Shown here: one piece after another, positions 32,591-41,943 of the stretch
Layout: every line of letters begins with the position of its first letter
Numbering within the stretch: the stretch's first letter is position 1
DNA from: DATJJW01 sp035491935
GTDB taxonomy: Bacteria > Pseudomonadota > Alphaproteobacteria > ATCC43930 > CGMCC-115725
Direction: 5' to 3'
DNA: 63,341 bases
Assembly: GCA_035491935.1 (NCBI GenBank)
Contig: DATJJW010000234.1
Span: 1-63,341, forward strand
Program-made: the position numbers and the translations under genes
The notes under the pieces: generated by a model
What the model saw: only the letters and a program-made list of their open reading frames with translations
What the model was told of the DNA's origin: nothing
The model's database searches: none

Positions 32591-34908
32591 GATCGTCCTG
32601 CCAGCACATAGCTGCGCGCCTCGCCGACATGCGGGCGGTGGAACAGCCCGCGTGGGCGGAACAGAAAGGCCTGACGCAGCAGCAGATAGGCCTGTTCGCT
32701 GGTCTGGATGGTATCGACCGGCGCAGAGGCCGCGAGCGCGCCGGCGCCCTGCACGGCCTCGCCCCACAGGTTGAACAGGCCGGGCGATGTCCCCAGCATG
32801 GCGCCGGTGACCGTTCCGGCGTCGAGGCCGAGGCTGAAGCCCATGGCGCCCTCGGTATCCTCGAACAGATCGGCACAATGTTCACGCAGGGCGATCGCGA
32901 CATCGGCCAGGCGTGCGGCGGCGTCCGTCAGTGCCGCTGCCGTGCGGCTGCCATAGCCGGCCGCGGCGATGATCGTCGTGCCCATCATCTTGACGTAGGG
33001 AATGCCATGCTGGTCGGCGGCCCGCTGCATCGCGCAGGCAATTTGATGCGCGAGAGGCTGCGTGGTGTCGGGCAGGCTCAGGGCCAGCACGGCGGCACAA
33101 TGTTGCGTCGGCTGCGCCGCGTCGATCAGCGCCAGGGCCGGATCGATCCCCTGCGCGTCGACCGGCTCGATTTCCGGCGGGGCGACCGGCGTGCCGGGCC
33201 GGGGCGGAACGGGTTCCGAAAGCCCTGCTTCCGAGGCGCTGAGGGCGGGCAGGCCCAACCCCAGCAATGCCGCAGAGGCGCGGGCGAAATCGATGGCGGC
33301 CGGATCCCGGCGCGCATCCTCCAGCGCCACCGTGCCGATGGTCCGGCCGGCTTTCGCGATCGGCATGGCGAGCAGCGAGATGCTGCCGATCGGCGCCATC
33401 AGCGAGGAGTGCAGCGCCGCGACGCGACGATCGACCCTGGCATCCTGCGCGTCGATCGTCTCGCCGGCGATCAGGGCTTCGATCAAGGCCGGCACCTCCT
33501 GCCGCGACAGCTCCAGCCCGCCGATATGGCCGCCGGTCGCGGGCTCGAAGCTGTCCTCGCAGCGCAGAGCCTGCCCGCCGTCGGATAGACGCCAGAGGCT
33601 GGCGCGCTTGGCGCCGGTCGCCTCCGCCAGGGTCTCGGTGAGCGCAGGCGGTGGCTGACCGCCTTCGCCCAGCTTGCCGGCCTCGGCGGCCAGCCTGGCG
33701 AAGGCTGCGCTTTGCTGCTGCACCGCCTGGGAACGTTCGGCGACGATCCGCGCAGAGCGGTCGGCGCGTAGCCCCTGGCGCACCAGCAGGACCGCCAGTC
33801 CTACGGCCAATGCCACCACGATCAGCAGAAGCAGCGCGGCCCGGTGCGAATTGGCGGTGACGAAGCCGCTGAACTCGGATTCCGGCACGGTGATGAACAG
33901 CAACCAGTCCTGGTCGTTGTTGGCGAGCGGCGTGACGATGGAGATCAGGCGCTGGCCGTCCACTTCGATGACGCGGTCGCCCGGTCCCTCGGCCCGGAAA
34001 TGATCCCAGCTGGCGGCCAGTTGGGGATCGCCGATCGCGTCGATCCGGGCCGGGACCAGCTCGCCGTTTTTCTTCGCCAGGATACGCTTGGGGTCGGGAC
34101 CGGCGATCATGGTGCCGTCCTTGGTCGCGATATAGGCCCGGCCCGTCCGCCCGATCGGCAGCTTGCCGAGGAAGCGGGAGAGCGCATCGAGCTGGATGTC
34201 GACGCCGATGACATCAGGGTTCGGGCCGGGGCCGTGGACCGCGGCGGTGACGCCCGGGGCCTGGGTGGTGAAGAAGATGTAGGCGCCGCTCCAGAACACG
34301 TCGTTCTTGGCGCGCGCCCCTGTGAACCACGAGCGGGTGCGGGCGTCGTAGGTGTCCTTGGGATCCTGGTGGCTGGCGATGGTTTTGCCGGTGCGGTCGC
34401 GGGTCGTCCATTCGACACTGCGCCCGGCTGGGGTCACCAGGATGCGCTTGGTATCGACATCGCCGGCCGGACCGTTCGGCGTGCGGGTGACGAGCATGAA
34501 ATTGCCGGCGTTGTCGGCGAACAGGACATTGGCTACCTGTGGCGTCTCCTGCAGCACCGAGGCGGCGAAGATGCGGGCTTCGTCGGCGTGGGTGGTAGCC
34601 GAATCGCGCCCGAGCATGCTGGTGGCCAGCAGCGTCGCGTGCGATGCCGGCTCCAGATAGGCTTCGACTTGCAGGGCGATGCGCTCTTGGGTGCTGCGTA
34701 GCAGGGTATCCGACAATCCCAGCACGCCGGCGCGATTGGCGCTGTCGGCATAGATCGTGATGCCGAGAAGGAAACCGATGATGAGGCCGACCCCGCCGAC
34801 CGGCAAGCCGATGCGCCACAGGGTCTGGCGCCGGCGCGAACGCTCGGCCAAGGGATCGACGTCGATATCGACGATATCCGCACGGTTGGTCAATGTGCGG
34901 TCCCTCAT
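32587..34908 (-). CDS. Transmembrane dCache-GAF protein with degenerate class III cyclase domain
   Basis: About 773 residues from ATG 34908; upstream codons have weaker support, and the ribosome site is poor. Two membrane helices (about 31-52 and 357-377) bracket a large periplasmic double-Cache domain. A coiled segment and GAF domain (about 423-552) follow, then a region like class III nucleotidyl cyclases (about 576-762) ending GFSLGLDAGTVTGAMLG and FNLWGEAVQGAGAL. The two metal-binding Asp positions read LALSLP and KMMGTTII, and the NxxxR pair is lost, so cyclase activity is unlikely. It overlaps the MlaE gene and may sense an envelope signal for the transporter. Confidence 0.75.
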   Translation of the reverse strand: MRDRTLTNRADIVDIDVDPLAERSRRRQTLWRIGLPVGGVGLIIGFLLGITIYADSANRAGVLGLSDTLLRSTQERIALQVEAYLEPASHATLLATSMLGRDSATTHADEARIFAASVLQETPQVANVLFADNAGNFMLVTRTPNGPAGDVDTKRILVTPAGRSVEWTTRDRTGKTIASHQDPKDTYDARTRSWFTGARAKNDVFWSGAYIFFTTQAPGVTAAVHGPGPNPDVIGVDIQLDALSRFLGKLPIGRTGRAYIATKDGTMIAGPDPKRILAKKNGELVPARIDAIGDPQLAASWDHFRAEGPGDRVIEVDGQRLISIVTPLANNDQDWLLFITVPESEFSGFVTANSHRAALLLLIVVALAVGLAVLLVRQGLRADRSARIVAERSQAVQQQSAAFARLAAEAGKLGEGGQPPPALTETLAEATGAKRASLWRLSDGGQALRCEDSFEPATGGHIGGLELSRQEVPALIEALIAGETIDAQDARVDRRVAALHSSLMAPIGSISLLAMPIAKAGRTIGTVALEDARRDPAAIDFARASAALLGLGLPALSASEAGLSEPVPPRPGTPVAPPEIEPVDAQGIDPALALIDAAQPTQHCAAVLALSLPDTTQPLAHQIACAMQRAADQHGIPYVKMMGTTIIAAAGYGSRTAAALTDAAARLADVAIALREHCADLFEDTEGAMGFSLGLDAGTVTGAMLGTSPGLFNLWGEAVQGAGALAASAPVDTIQTSEQAYLLLRQAFLFRPRGLFHRPHVGEARSYVLAGRS

Positions 34909-35038
34909 TTCCCGATCGTGCCTCGTAGAGGCTGCACGCGAAAGTAGGAAAACATGTTGAGATAAAAAGATATTCAGGTCAAGAAGCGGCCCGGATCGCC
35001 TATGCCGGCTTTTCTCCGAGAAGTGCCGCGTCCGTTCC

Positions 35039-35683
35039 ATGTGCATCGTCCTCGTTCATGGCGCCTGGGGTGGTTCCTGGTGCTGGAAGGATGTCCGTCG
35101 CCGGCTGCTCGCGCGCGGACACGAGGTCTATGCGCCGAATCTCACCGGGGTGGGGTCACGCCATCACATCCCGCCGGCGCTGGTCGATCTCGACACCCAT
35201 ATCGAGGATGTCGCGGCGCTGATGCGCTTCGACCGGCTCGACCATGTGCTGCTGGTCGGCCATTCCTATGGCGGCATTGTGATCACCGGTGCCGCCGACC
35301 GTGAGATCGGGCGTGTCCGCGGCATGATCTATCTCGACGCCTTCCTGCCGCAGAGCGGGCAGTCGCTCTGGGACCTGGTCGGGCCGGAAGCGGCGGAGCG
35401 CCAGCGCCTGGGTGCCGAGAAGCATGATGGCGGTCTGAGCCTGCCCTATCATTTCGGTCGTCCGGGTGAGGTGCCCGCCTCGCCCGAGCGGCCCTATACG
35501 CCGCAGCCGGTCGGCACGCTCAGCAAGCCCTATGTCTCGCTGCGCCGATCCGAACGGGAAAGCGTATCATGTCGGTCACCACCAAACATGCCCGGGACCG
35601 CTATCGACGATGCTTCGTCGATAAAGGCATTGATCACGCTTTCGAAATCTGGATCTGCCGTGAAACCGAGAGCCTGGGCATAA
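35039..35683 (+). pseudogene. Truncated alpha/beta hydrolase
   Basis: The first 165 residues match small esterases (MCIVLVHGAWGGSWCW, nucleophile elbow VGHSYGG, YLDAFLPQSGQS). After about 35545 the frame reads antisense through the end of denD and loses all family resemblance. The last third, with the catalytic His, is missing. It marks the left edge of the catabolic island. No good ribosome site is seen. Confidence 0.7.
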
Positions 35684-36573
35684 TCGGCGCTGAAATTGCC
35701 CGGCCATGAATTGACGATGGCCTCTATGGCAGGGTCCAGGGCAAGCGTCACACGTGCGGCGACCCTCGGTCCACAGACCCGGCTCAATGCAGCCAGCATC
35801 TCGGCGACGGTGATGCTGAGGCCAGGCATGTTGATTACACACCCGGCATTGAGGGCTTCGGCCGGCAAGGACAGGCCATGTAGGATATTGCGCACGGCCA
35901 TGGCCGGCGACATCAGCCAGAGCAACGTTTCTGGCGCCACCGGACAGATTGCCGTCTCGCCGTTAATCGGCTCGCGGATGATGCTGCTGGCGAAGCTCGA
36001 TGCCGCCCGATTTGGCTTGCCCGGCCGTACGACGACAGTCGGCAGGCGCAGACTGCGGCCATCCAGATATCCACGCCGCGAATAATCGGCGATCAGCAGG
36101 TCGTTGATCGCCTTTTGTGTGCCGTAGGAGCTTTGCGGCATCCAGACATGGTCGTCGGACACCGTTGCCGGGAGCCTGCCTCCGAACACCGCGACCGAAC
36201 TGGTTGTGAGGAAGCGCGGCCTGTGCCCGAGCCGGCGGATGCGCTCCAAGAGTGCGCGGGTTCCGTCAAGATTGACCCTCTGGCCGAGTTCGAAATCCTG
36301 CTCGGCTTGGCCCGAAACGACGGCCGCCAGGTGCACGATGGCCTGCGTATCGATGTCGATCAACCGATCCAGCGCCTCGGGCCGGGTGAGGTCGCCGGCC
36401 ACTGCCGTTACCCGCGGATCGGTGAAGCCCTCGGGTTTGACGATATCGAAAGCGACGATCTCGCGGATTTGGGCTTCTCCGCGGGCCGTAGCCGCGAGTC
36501 TTCCCTGAGCCAACAAGGCCGAGATGACGCGGCGTCCCAGCATGCCGGCACCGCCCGTGACCACGATCCGCAT
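35530..36573 (-). CDS. denD: D-erythronate dehydrogenase-like SDR (DenD)
   Basis: 347 residues from the ATG at 36573 (GGGAGG upstream). Rossmann motif TGGAGMLGRR and catalytic SYGTQKA (YxxxK) are present. The full-length pattern, with FLTTSSVAVFGG and the LPTVVVRPGKPN segment, matches DenD, which oxidises D-erythronate to 2-oxo-tetronate. The C-terminal tail (after about residue 325) runs into the junction and may not be native. otnI, otnK and otnC, the other genes of this route, lie at the other end of the island. It is downstream of the Ldh-family dehydrogenase. Confidence 0.8.
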   Translation of the reverse strand: MRIVVTGGAGMLGRRVISALLAQGRLAATARGEAQIREIVAFDIVKPEGFTDPRVTAVAGDLTRPEALDRLIDIDTQAIVHLAAVVSGQAEQDFELGQRVNLDGTRALLERIRRLGHRPRFLTTSSVAVFGGRLPATVSDDHVWMPQSSYGTQKAINDLLIADYSRRGYLDGRSLRLPTVVVRPGKPNRAASSFASSIIREPINGETAICPVAPETLLWLMSPAMAVRNILHGLSLPAEALNAGCVINMPGLSITVAEMLAALSRVCGPRVAARVTLALDPAIEAIVNSWPGNFSADYAQALGFTADPDFESVINAFIDEASSIAVPGMFGGDRHDTLSRSDRRSET

Positions 36574-36714
36574 CGATCCTCCCATAGGCATTACCCGTAT
36601 GAGCTACCAGAGTCCGTGCCGGCGGCGAAGCAACTCATATGTGTCCCGATCCCCAGCGGCCAGCTGCGAGGCTCCCGTTTGATCGGTCCTGATGATCGCG
36701 AGAGCGGTCAGCGC

Positions 36715-37785
36715 CTAGGTCAATTCCAAAGGAACGGGAGACCCTACGGGGAAAGCGAGGCCCAGCTTGTCCGCCTCGGCCTTCAGGTCTCTCACCACGT
36801 TGTCGGTAATCGGCAGCCCGGTTCGGCTGCGTTTGGCAACCGTTCGTTCTTCGGGTTCGCCCGGCATCAAGATCTCATCGAAGCCGAAAGCGCGCGGCTG
36901 GTCCTTGACGCGCTCGACAAAGGTGTCCATCCGCGCGTCGAAGGTTTCGCGCGATTGGAACAGGTCGGGCTTGATGGCAATGAACAGATGGCCGACGTCC
37001 TGCGGGGCCGAATGGTCGAAATACAGGCTTTTGACATCGCCGCCATAGTTGGCGCCGGTCAGGACGCCCGCCAGCAAATCCATCAGCATGGACAGCGCGG
37101 CACCTTTGACGCCGCCGAAGGGGAGGCACACGCCCTCGAACGCTTTGCTGGCGTCTTGCGTCGGCTTTCCTTCCAGGTCGAGCGCAAGCCCCAGGGGAAT
37201 GGGTTCGCCGCGCTGGGCGGCAAGCCTGATCTTGCCTCTGGCGATCACCGTCATCGCCATGTCGAGAACATAGGGCGTGTGCCGTCCGGCGGGTACGCCC
37301 GCGGCCAGAGGGGCGGCGCCTAGAAACGTGGTGCGGCCGCCCCAGACCGGGATGGCGGGAGAGGAATTGGTCAGAGCGAGCGCGATATAGCCTGCCTCGA
37401 TCGCCTGCTGAACGTAAAGCGCGGCCATGCCGTAATGGGTGCTTCTGCGGGCTCCGACGAGACCGATCCCGACATTTCCGGCAAGGCGGCAGGCTTCGTC
37501 CATGGCGCGCCGGCCGACGAGGAAGCCCATGCCGTCATCGCCGTCCACCAGCGACACCGCCGGCATCACGGGTTCCAAACGGATGTTCGGCCGCGGATTG
37601 ACCACTTTCTTCCTCAGCCGATCCAGATACATCGGCACCCGCGACAGGCCGTGTGAATCGATGCCGCGCAAATTCGCCCGGATCATGCCGTCGACGACGA
37701 TCGCCGCATCTTCCGGCGGTAGTCCCTCGCCACCAAACAGGGCCTCACCGACCTCGCGGAGGCTTTGGGGATCAAAATATTCCAT
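36715..37785 (-). CDS. Ldh-family (malate/L-lactate-type) NAD(P)-dependent dehydrogenase
   Basis: 356 residues from the ATG at 37785 (GGGAGAGGA upstream); longer in-frame starts reach into the divergent promoter. The segments GIDSHGLSRVPMYLDRL, STHYGMAALYVQQA, KGAALSMLMDLLAG and the C-terminal ETFDARMDTFVERV are typical of the YiaK/MDH2 fold, which acts on 2-oxo or 2-hydroxy acids, and His in DSHG is the catalytic base. Probably co-transcribed with denD. Possible roles include 2-hydroxyacid oxidation or reduction in the same sugar-acid pathway. Confidence 0.85.
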   Translation of the reverse strand: MEYFDPQSLREVGEALFGGEGLPPEDAAIVVDGMIRANLRGIDSHGLSRVPMYLDRLRKKVVNPRPNIRLEPVMPAVSLVDGDDGMGFLVGRRAMDEACRLAGNVGIGLVGARRSTHYGMAALYVQQAIEAGYIALALTNSSPAIPVWGGRTTFLGAAPLAAGVPAGRHTPYVLDMAMTVIARGKIRLAAQRGEPIPLGLALDLEGKPTQDASKAFEGVCLPFGGVKGAALSMLMDLLAGVLTGANYGGDVKSLYFDHSAPQDVGHLFIAIKPDLFQSRETFDARMDTFVERVKDQPRAFGFDEILMPGEPEERTVAKRSRTGLPITDNVVRDLKAEADKLGLAFPVGSPVPLELT

Positions 37786-38030
37786 TCGTCCTCTCCCTGT
37801 TTGGCGAGTAGTCATACTGTCTTTTTTAATTATAAAAACCAATATGACCATATCGGAGTTCGCATGCTTCATGCAAACCCCATTTGGCTTCCCCGGGTCT
37901 CTGCCGCGTAGATCGGTCGATATATCGGAACCTTCCTTGACAAATAGGTTATTTATCGACAAAAATTCAACTAACGCGGCGATCCGAAAAACCAACGCCG
38001 CGACACAACAAAAGCGATCAGGGAGTAAAT
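37786..38030. promoter_or_regulatory. Divergent promoter with three palindromes
   Basis: The 245-bp spacer between the Ldh-family gene and the first ABC binding protein is AT-rich. It holds ATATG-AC-CATAT (37842-37853), GCATG-CTT-CATGC (37862-37874) and CGATATATCG (37918-37927). TTGACA at about 37938 is a possible -35. The GntR protein at 43.0 kb is a candidate binder. Confidence 0.45.
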
Positions 38031-39113
38031 ATGATGCGTTTTGTGCTGGCAGGAGTCTGCCTCATCGCGTCAGCAATGGCCGCTCATGGGCAAACAGCCT
38101 CCCCTTATCCCGCGACATATCCCGATATCATCCATGCCGCCCAGGCCGAGAAGAAGGTCGTGGTCTTCACCTCGGCAAACGGGCCGAATTCCAAATTCAT
38201 CGTGCAGGATTTCGAGGCGCTCTATCCGGGCGTCAGTGTCGAACTCAACAATCTGAGCGCGACGGAGGTCTACAGCCGCTTTCTTTCGACGGAAGCAGCG
38301 TCGGCCCATGAGGCCGACGTGCTGTGGAGCAACGCCATGGACCTGCAGATGAAGCTGGTCGCGGGCGGCTATGCGATGACCTACGCGTCGCCCGAGATCG
38401 GTGCGTTGCCGTCCTGGTCGCACACCAGGGACCAAGCCTATGGCACGACGATCGATCCCTCGGTTTTCGTCTACAACAAGCGCCTGCTCAAACCCGAATT
38501 CGTCCCCAAGACGCATGAGGATCTGGTCAGGATACTCAAGGACAATGCTGCCGCGCTGCAGGGCAAATACACGACCTATGACCTGGAGGCGTCCGGAGCG
38601 GGATACAACATCGCGTTCTTCGAAGCCAAGAAATGGCCGGGCTACTGGAACCTGATTGCCGCGCAAGGTGCCGCCAAATCGCAGTATTATCAGGCGGGCG
38701 GCACCATGGTCGAGCAGGTGGCCTCAGGCGAATACTGGATGGGCTTCAATCTTCCCTATCCTTACGCCAAGTTGAGGCAGCGGACCGACCCGAATGTCGG
38801 CATCGACTACATGTCCGACTACGTCCTGGCCATATCGCGCATCGCCATCATCGCCAAGGATGCACCGCATCCGAACGCGGCCAAGCTGTTCCTCGATTAC
38901 ATCCTGTCGCACCGGGGACAGGACGTCATGGCGAACAAGGCGGATTTCGTCGCCATCCGGTCGGATGTGTCCGGCATGTCCACCGCCGCGCAGATCAAGA
39001 AGGATATCGGCGACAGACTCGTGCCGATACCGGTCGATGTCAGCATCACGGAGGGGCTCGATCCGCTGAAGCGGCGGCAGTTCATCGCGCAATGGAAGAA
39101 ATTGGCGCGATGA
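38031..39113 (+). CDS. ABC binding protein, iron(III)/organic-acid type (module 1)
   Basis: 360 residues with a signal peptide (1-20, cleavage near AAHGQ) and GGGAG before the start. The mature protein has VVVFTSANGPNSKFIVQDFE, YNKRLLKPE and PYPYAKLRQRTDPNVG, typical of the AfuA/FbpA-like extracellular binding proteins now known to include sugar-phosphate and organic-acid binders. It overlaps the permease gene in ATGA. A clear paralogue with the same motifs is at 47.6 kb. Confidence 0.9.
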   Translation: MMRFVLAGVCLIASAMAAHGQTASPYPATYPDIIHAAQAEKKVVVFTSANGPNSKFIVQDFEALYPGVSVELNNLSATEVYSRFLSTEAASAHEADVLWSNAMDLQMKLVAGGYAMTYASPEIGALPSWSHTRDQAYGTTIDPSVFVYNKRLLKPEFVPKTHEDLVRILKDNAAALQGKYTTYDLEASGAGYNIAFFEAKKWPGYWNLIAAQGAAKSQYYQAGGTMVEQVASGEYWMGFNLPYPYAKLRQRTDPNVGIDYMSDYVLAISRIAIIAKDAPHPNAAKLFLDYILSHRGQDVMANKADFVAIRSDVSGMSTAAQIKKDIGDRLVPIPVDVSITEGLDPLKRRQFIAQWKKLAR

Positions 39114-40822
39114 GCACTGCCACCGACTGGGCGGCCCTACGGCCAAGGCGGTCACGGCCGCCTTGGTTTCGCCTGTTCGTCGTGGTGGTCGTCGCGGCGG
39201 CCGTGCTCGCTCCGGTTGGCATCATCGTCTACCAGAGCCTTCTGAATCAGCCTTTCTATGAACCTGGATCCGTTCTCTCGACGGGTAGCTACGTCTATGT
39301 CCTGACGGATCCCGATTTCCTCGGCGCCTTCGTCAACTCCTTGTTGCTGGCCACCGGCATGGTGCTGATCGCGGTGCCTTGCGGCGGCGTTCTTGCCTTT
39401 CTGATGACGCGTACGGATTTGCCGGGGCGGCGCTGGCTTCAGCCGCTCATCCTGCTGCCTCTGTTCATTTCGCCCATGGTCCTGGGCTTCGGCTACATCG
39501 TCAGCATGGGACCTGTCGGCTTCGTCACGCTGTGGATAAAGGCGTTGTTCGGCGTGGCGCCCTGGAAACTCTACAGCTTTGGCAGCCTCGTTCTCATCGC
39601 CGGCCTGACGCATGTCCCGCATGCCTATCTCTACCTCGCCTCGGCGCTGAGCCGGATCAATCCCGAAGTCGAGGAGGCCGCTCGGGTCACCGGCGGCGGG
39701 ATCATACGCACGGCCCTGACCGTCAGCCTGCCGCTGATCCGGCCGGCCTTGGTCTTCGTGAGCACGCTGATCTTCCTGTTGGGCATGGAGCAGTTCGGAT
39801 TGCCCCTGATGCTGGGCGATCCCGTCGGCATCTCCACGCTCACAGTCTATCTCTACAAGCTGACCAATCTTCTCGGATCGCCCAGCTATCATCTGATGGC
39901 AGTCGTCGCGGTCGTGATCATTGCCACCACCTTGCCCTTGGTGATGCTCCAACGCTGGCTGCTGCGTGGCAGCGAACGTTTCGTCACCGTGCGTGGCAAG
40001 GGTGCTGCCGATCGCCCGATTCCGCTCGGCCGCTATCGCGGATGGGCGTTCGCCGTCATCGTGGCGTGGCTCATCGCCACGGTGCTGGTGCCGCTTCTCG
40101 GCATTCTCCTGCGATCCGTCGTCACGGCCTGGGGCGAGGGGGCGGCCTTCTTCGCCAATCTGACGATCGATCATTTCCGCCAGGTGTTCCTCGCGCCGAC
40201 GCTGATGCGTGGCATCGTCAACACGCTCGAGGTCGCGATCATCGGCGGTGCGGCATCGGTGGCGATCTACACCTGCATCGCCTTGGTGCAGCATCGCTGG
40301 CGCCATGGCGGCGTGCGGCTCATCGATTATCTCGTGATGCTGCCGCGGGCGCTGCCTGGCCTCATCGCCGGCCTCGCCGTCATGTGGTTGTTCCTGTTCT
40401 TCAAGCCGCTGACCGGGCTGCGGGAATCGATCGTCGGCATATGGCTTGCCTACACCATCGTCTGGCTGGCCTATGGCATGCGGATCATATCCAGCTCTCT
40501 GGCGCAGGTCGCGCCGGAGCTGGAGGAGGCCGTGCGTGTCACCGGCGGCTCGCCGTGGCGCGGCGTGCGGGACGTGACCCTGCCGCTGATCCGCTTCGGG
40601 CTGTTCGCAAGCTGGTTGCTGATCTTCCTGACCTTCGTACGGGAATATTCGACGGCGATCTATCTGCTGACGTCGAAAACCGAGGTCATCGGTTCCCTCC
40701 TGGTGACGCTGTGGAACAATGGCCAGCTCGATCTCGTCGCCGCCCTCTGCGTCGTGAATCTCGTCCTGGTGTTCACCGGTCTCGCGGTCGCGCTCCGTCT
40801 GGGAGTACGCCTGCATGACTGA
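39110..40822 (+). CDS. ABC permease, fused two-domain type (module 1)
   Basis: 570 residues with about twelve membrane helices, as in SfuB/FbpB-type permeases where two permease halves are fused. Two EAA loops are visible: EEAARVTGGGIIRTALTVSL and EEAVRVTGGSPWRGVRDVTL. It pairs with the binding protein before it and overlaps the ATPase after it by 8 bp. A paralogue occupies 48.7-50.4 kb. Confidence 0.92.
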   Translation: MSTATDWAALRPRRSRPPWFRLFVVVVVAAAVLAPVGIIVYQSLLNQPFYEPGSVLSTGSYVYVLTDPDFLGAFVNSLLLATGMVLIAVPCGGVLAFLMTRTDLPGRRWLQPLILLPLFISPMVLGFGYIVSMGPVGFVTLWIKALFGVAPWKLYSFGSLVLIAGLTHVPHAYLYLASALSRINPEVEEAARVTGGGIIRTALTVSLPLIRPALVFVSTLIFLLGMEQFGLPLMLGDPVGISTLTVYLYKLTNLLGSPSYHLMAVVAVVIIATTLPLVMLQRWLLRGSERFVTVRGKGAADRPIPLGRYRGWAFAVIVAWLIATVLVPLLGILLRSVVTAWGEGAAFFANLTIDHFRQVFLAPTLMRGIVNTLEVAIIGGAASVAIYTCIALVQHRWRHGGVRLIDYLVMLPRALPGLIAGLAVMWLFLFFKPLTGLRESIVGIWLAYTIVWLAYGMRIISSSLAQVAPELEEAVRVTGGSPWRGVRDVTLPLIRFGLFASWLLIFLTFVREYSTAIYLLTSKTEVIGSLLVTLWNNGQLDLVAALCVVNLVLVFTGLAVALRLGVRLHD

Positions 40823-41873
40823 ACTGGTCGTCACCGACATCCGCAAGGATCTGGGCGGACACGCCATACTCAAGGGCATCTCGCTGACGCTCCGCGGGGG
40901 CGAGATCATCGCGCTTCTTGGGCATTCCGGTAGCGGCAAGACCACGCTGCTGCGATCGGTCGCGGGCCTGGAGGTGCCGGAACAGGGCATCATCACGCTG
41001 GACGGCCGGGCGCTTTTCGACAGCCGGACGGGCATCAACCTGCCGCCTGAACAACGCGGGCTGGGGCTGGTATTCCAATCCTATGCGCTGTGGCCGCATC
41101 GTACGGTATTCGACAATGTCGCCTACGGCCTAGTGCTTCGGAAAACATCGGCTGCCGAGGTCAAGGCGCGCGTCGAGCAGATCCTGGAACGCATCGGTCT
41201 CGGCGGTTTCGGCGCGCGCTATCCGCACCAGATGTCCGGCGGCCAGCAGCAGCGCGTCGCTCTGGCGCGTGCCATCGTCTACCAGCCGCCGATACTGCTA
41301 CTCGACGAGCCGCTCTCCAACCTCGATGCCAAGCTGCGCGAGGAGGCCCGCATCTGGCTGCGGGAACTGATCCAGCAATTCAACCTCTCGGCGCTTTACG
41401 TGACGCACGACCAGGTGGAGGCGATGGCCGTTGCCGATCGCATCCTGTTCCTGCGCAACGGCATCGTCGAACAGGCAGGTAGCCCCCAGCAGATCTATCT
41501 CGAACCCGCTTCGGCCGTCACGGCGGATTTCATGGGTGTGAACAACGTGCTGCCCGGCCGATACAGCGTGGAAGGCGGCGTGCCCACGCTGAGCGGTGCG
41601 GATTGGCGTCTGGCCGGCGAGGCGAGGTGCGCGCTGGATGACGGTGCCGCTGCCAAGGGTTTCCTTCGCGTCGAGCGCAGCCTGCTGCTCGCCCGGCCTT
41701 CCGCCAATTCGATACCCGTCGATCTCGTGCGCTCGGTCTTCCTGGGTGAGCGCTACGAGTATGTCCTCAGGAATGCGGAGCTTTCACTCAAGGCCTGGGG
41801 GGACACGGGCCTCGCGCCCGGCCGCTATTGGATGGCAGCTCGGCCGCAGGATCTGTGGCTCTTCCCCGGATAG
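40815..41873 (+). CDS. ABC ATPase (module 1)
   Basis: 352 residues. Walker A GHSGSGKTT, Q-loop VFQSYALWPHRTV, signature MSGGQQQR, Walker B ILLLDEPLSNLD and switch His VTHDQVEA are all intact. The C-terminal 120 residues form a TOBE regulatory domain. The QSYALWPH segment is characteristic of FbpC/PotA-type ATPases. It completes the first importer. Confidence 0.93.
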   Translation: MTELVVTDIRKDLGGHAILKGISLTLRGGEIIALLGHSGSGKTTLLRSVAGLEVPEQGIITLDGRALFDSRTGINLPPEQRGLGLVFQSYALWPHRTVFDNVAYGLVLRKTSAAEVKARVEQILERIGLGGFGARYPHQMSGGQQQRVALARAIVYQPPILLLDEPLSNLDAKLREEARIWLRELIQQFNLSALYVTHDQVEAMAVADRILFLRNGIVEQAGSPQQIYLEPASAVTADFMGVNNVLPGRYSVEGGVPTLSGADWRLAGEARCALDDGAAAKGFLRVERSLLLARPSANSIPVDLVRSVFLGERYEYVLRNAELSLKAWGDTGLAPGRYWMAARPQDLWLFPG

Positions 41874-41943
41874 TCACGGCCCCTGGCACGCTTTTATGGC
41901 GCCGTCGTCCGCCGGGTGGTGGGCCGGCAAATGGAGAACGGAA

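Noticed and set aside
39152..41038. 628-codon minus-strand frame opposite the module-1 permease
   Set aside because: Gln/Asp/His/Arg-rich shadow of the permease coding strand; no start context or domain.
38031..41873. Iron(III) uptake system
   Set aside because: The binding-protein fold is shared with iron transporters, but the linkage to hydrolase, dehydrogenases and tetronate genes fits organic-acid import better.
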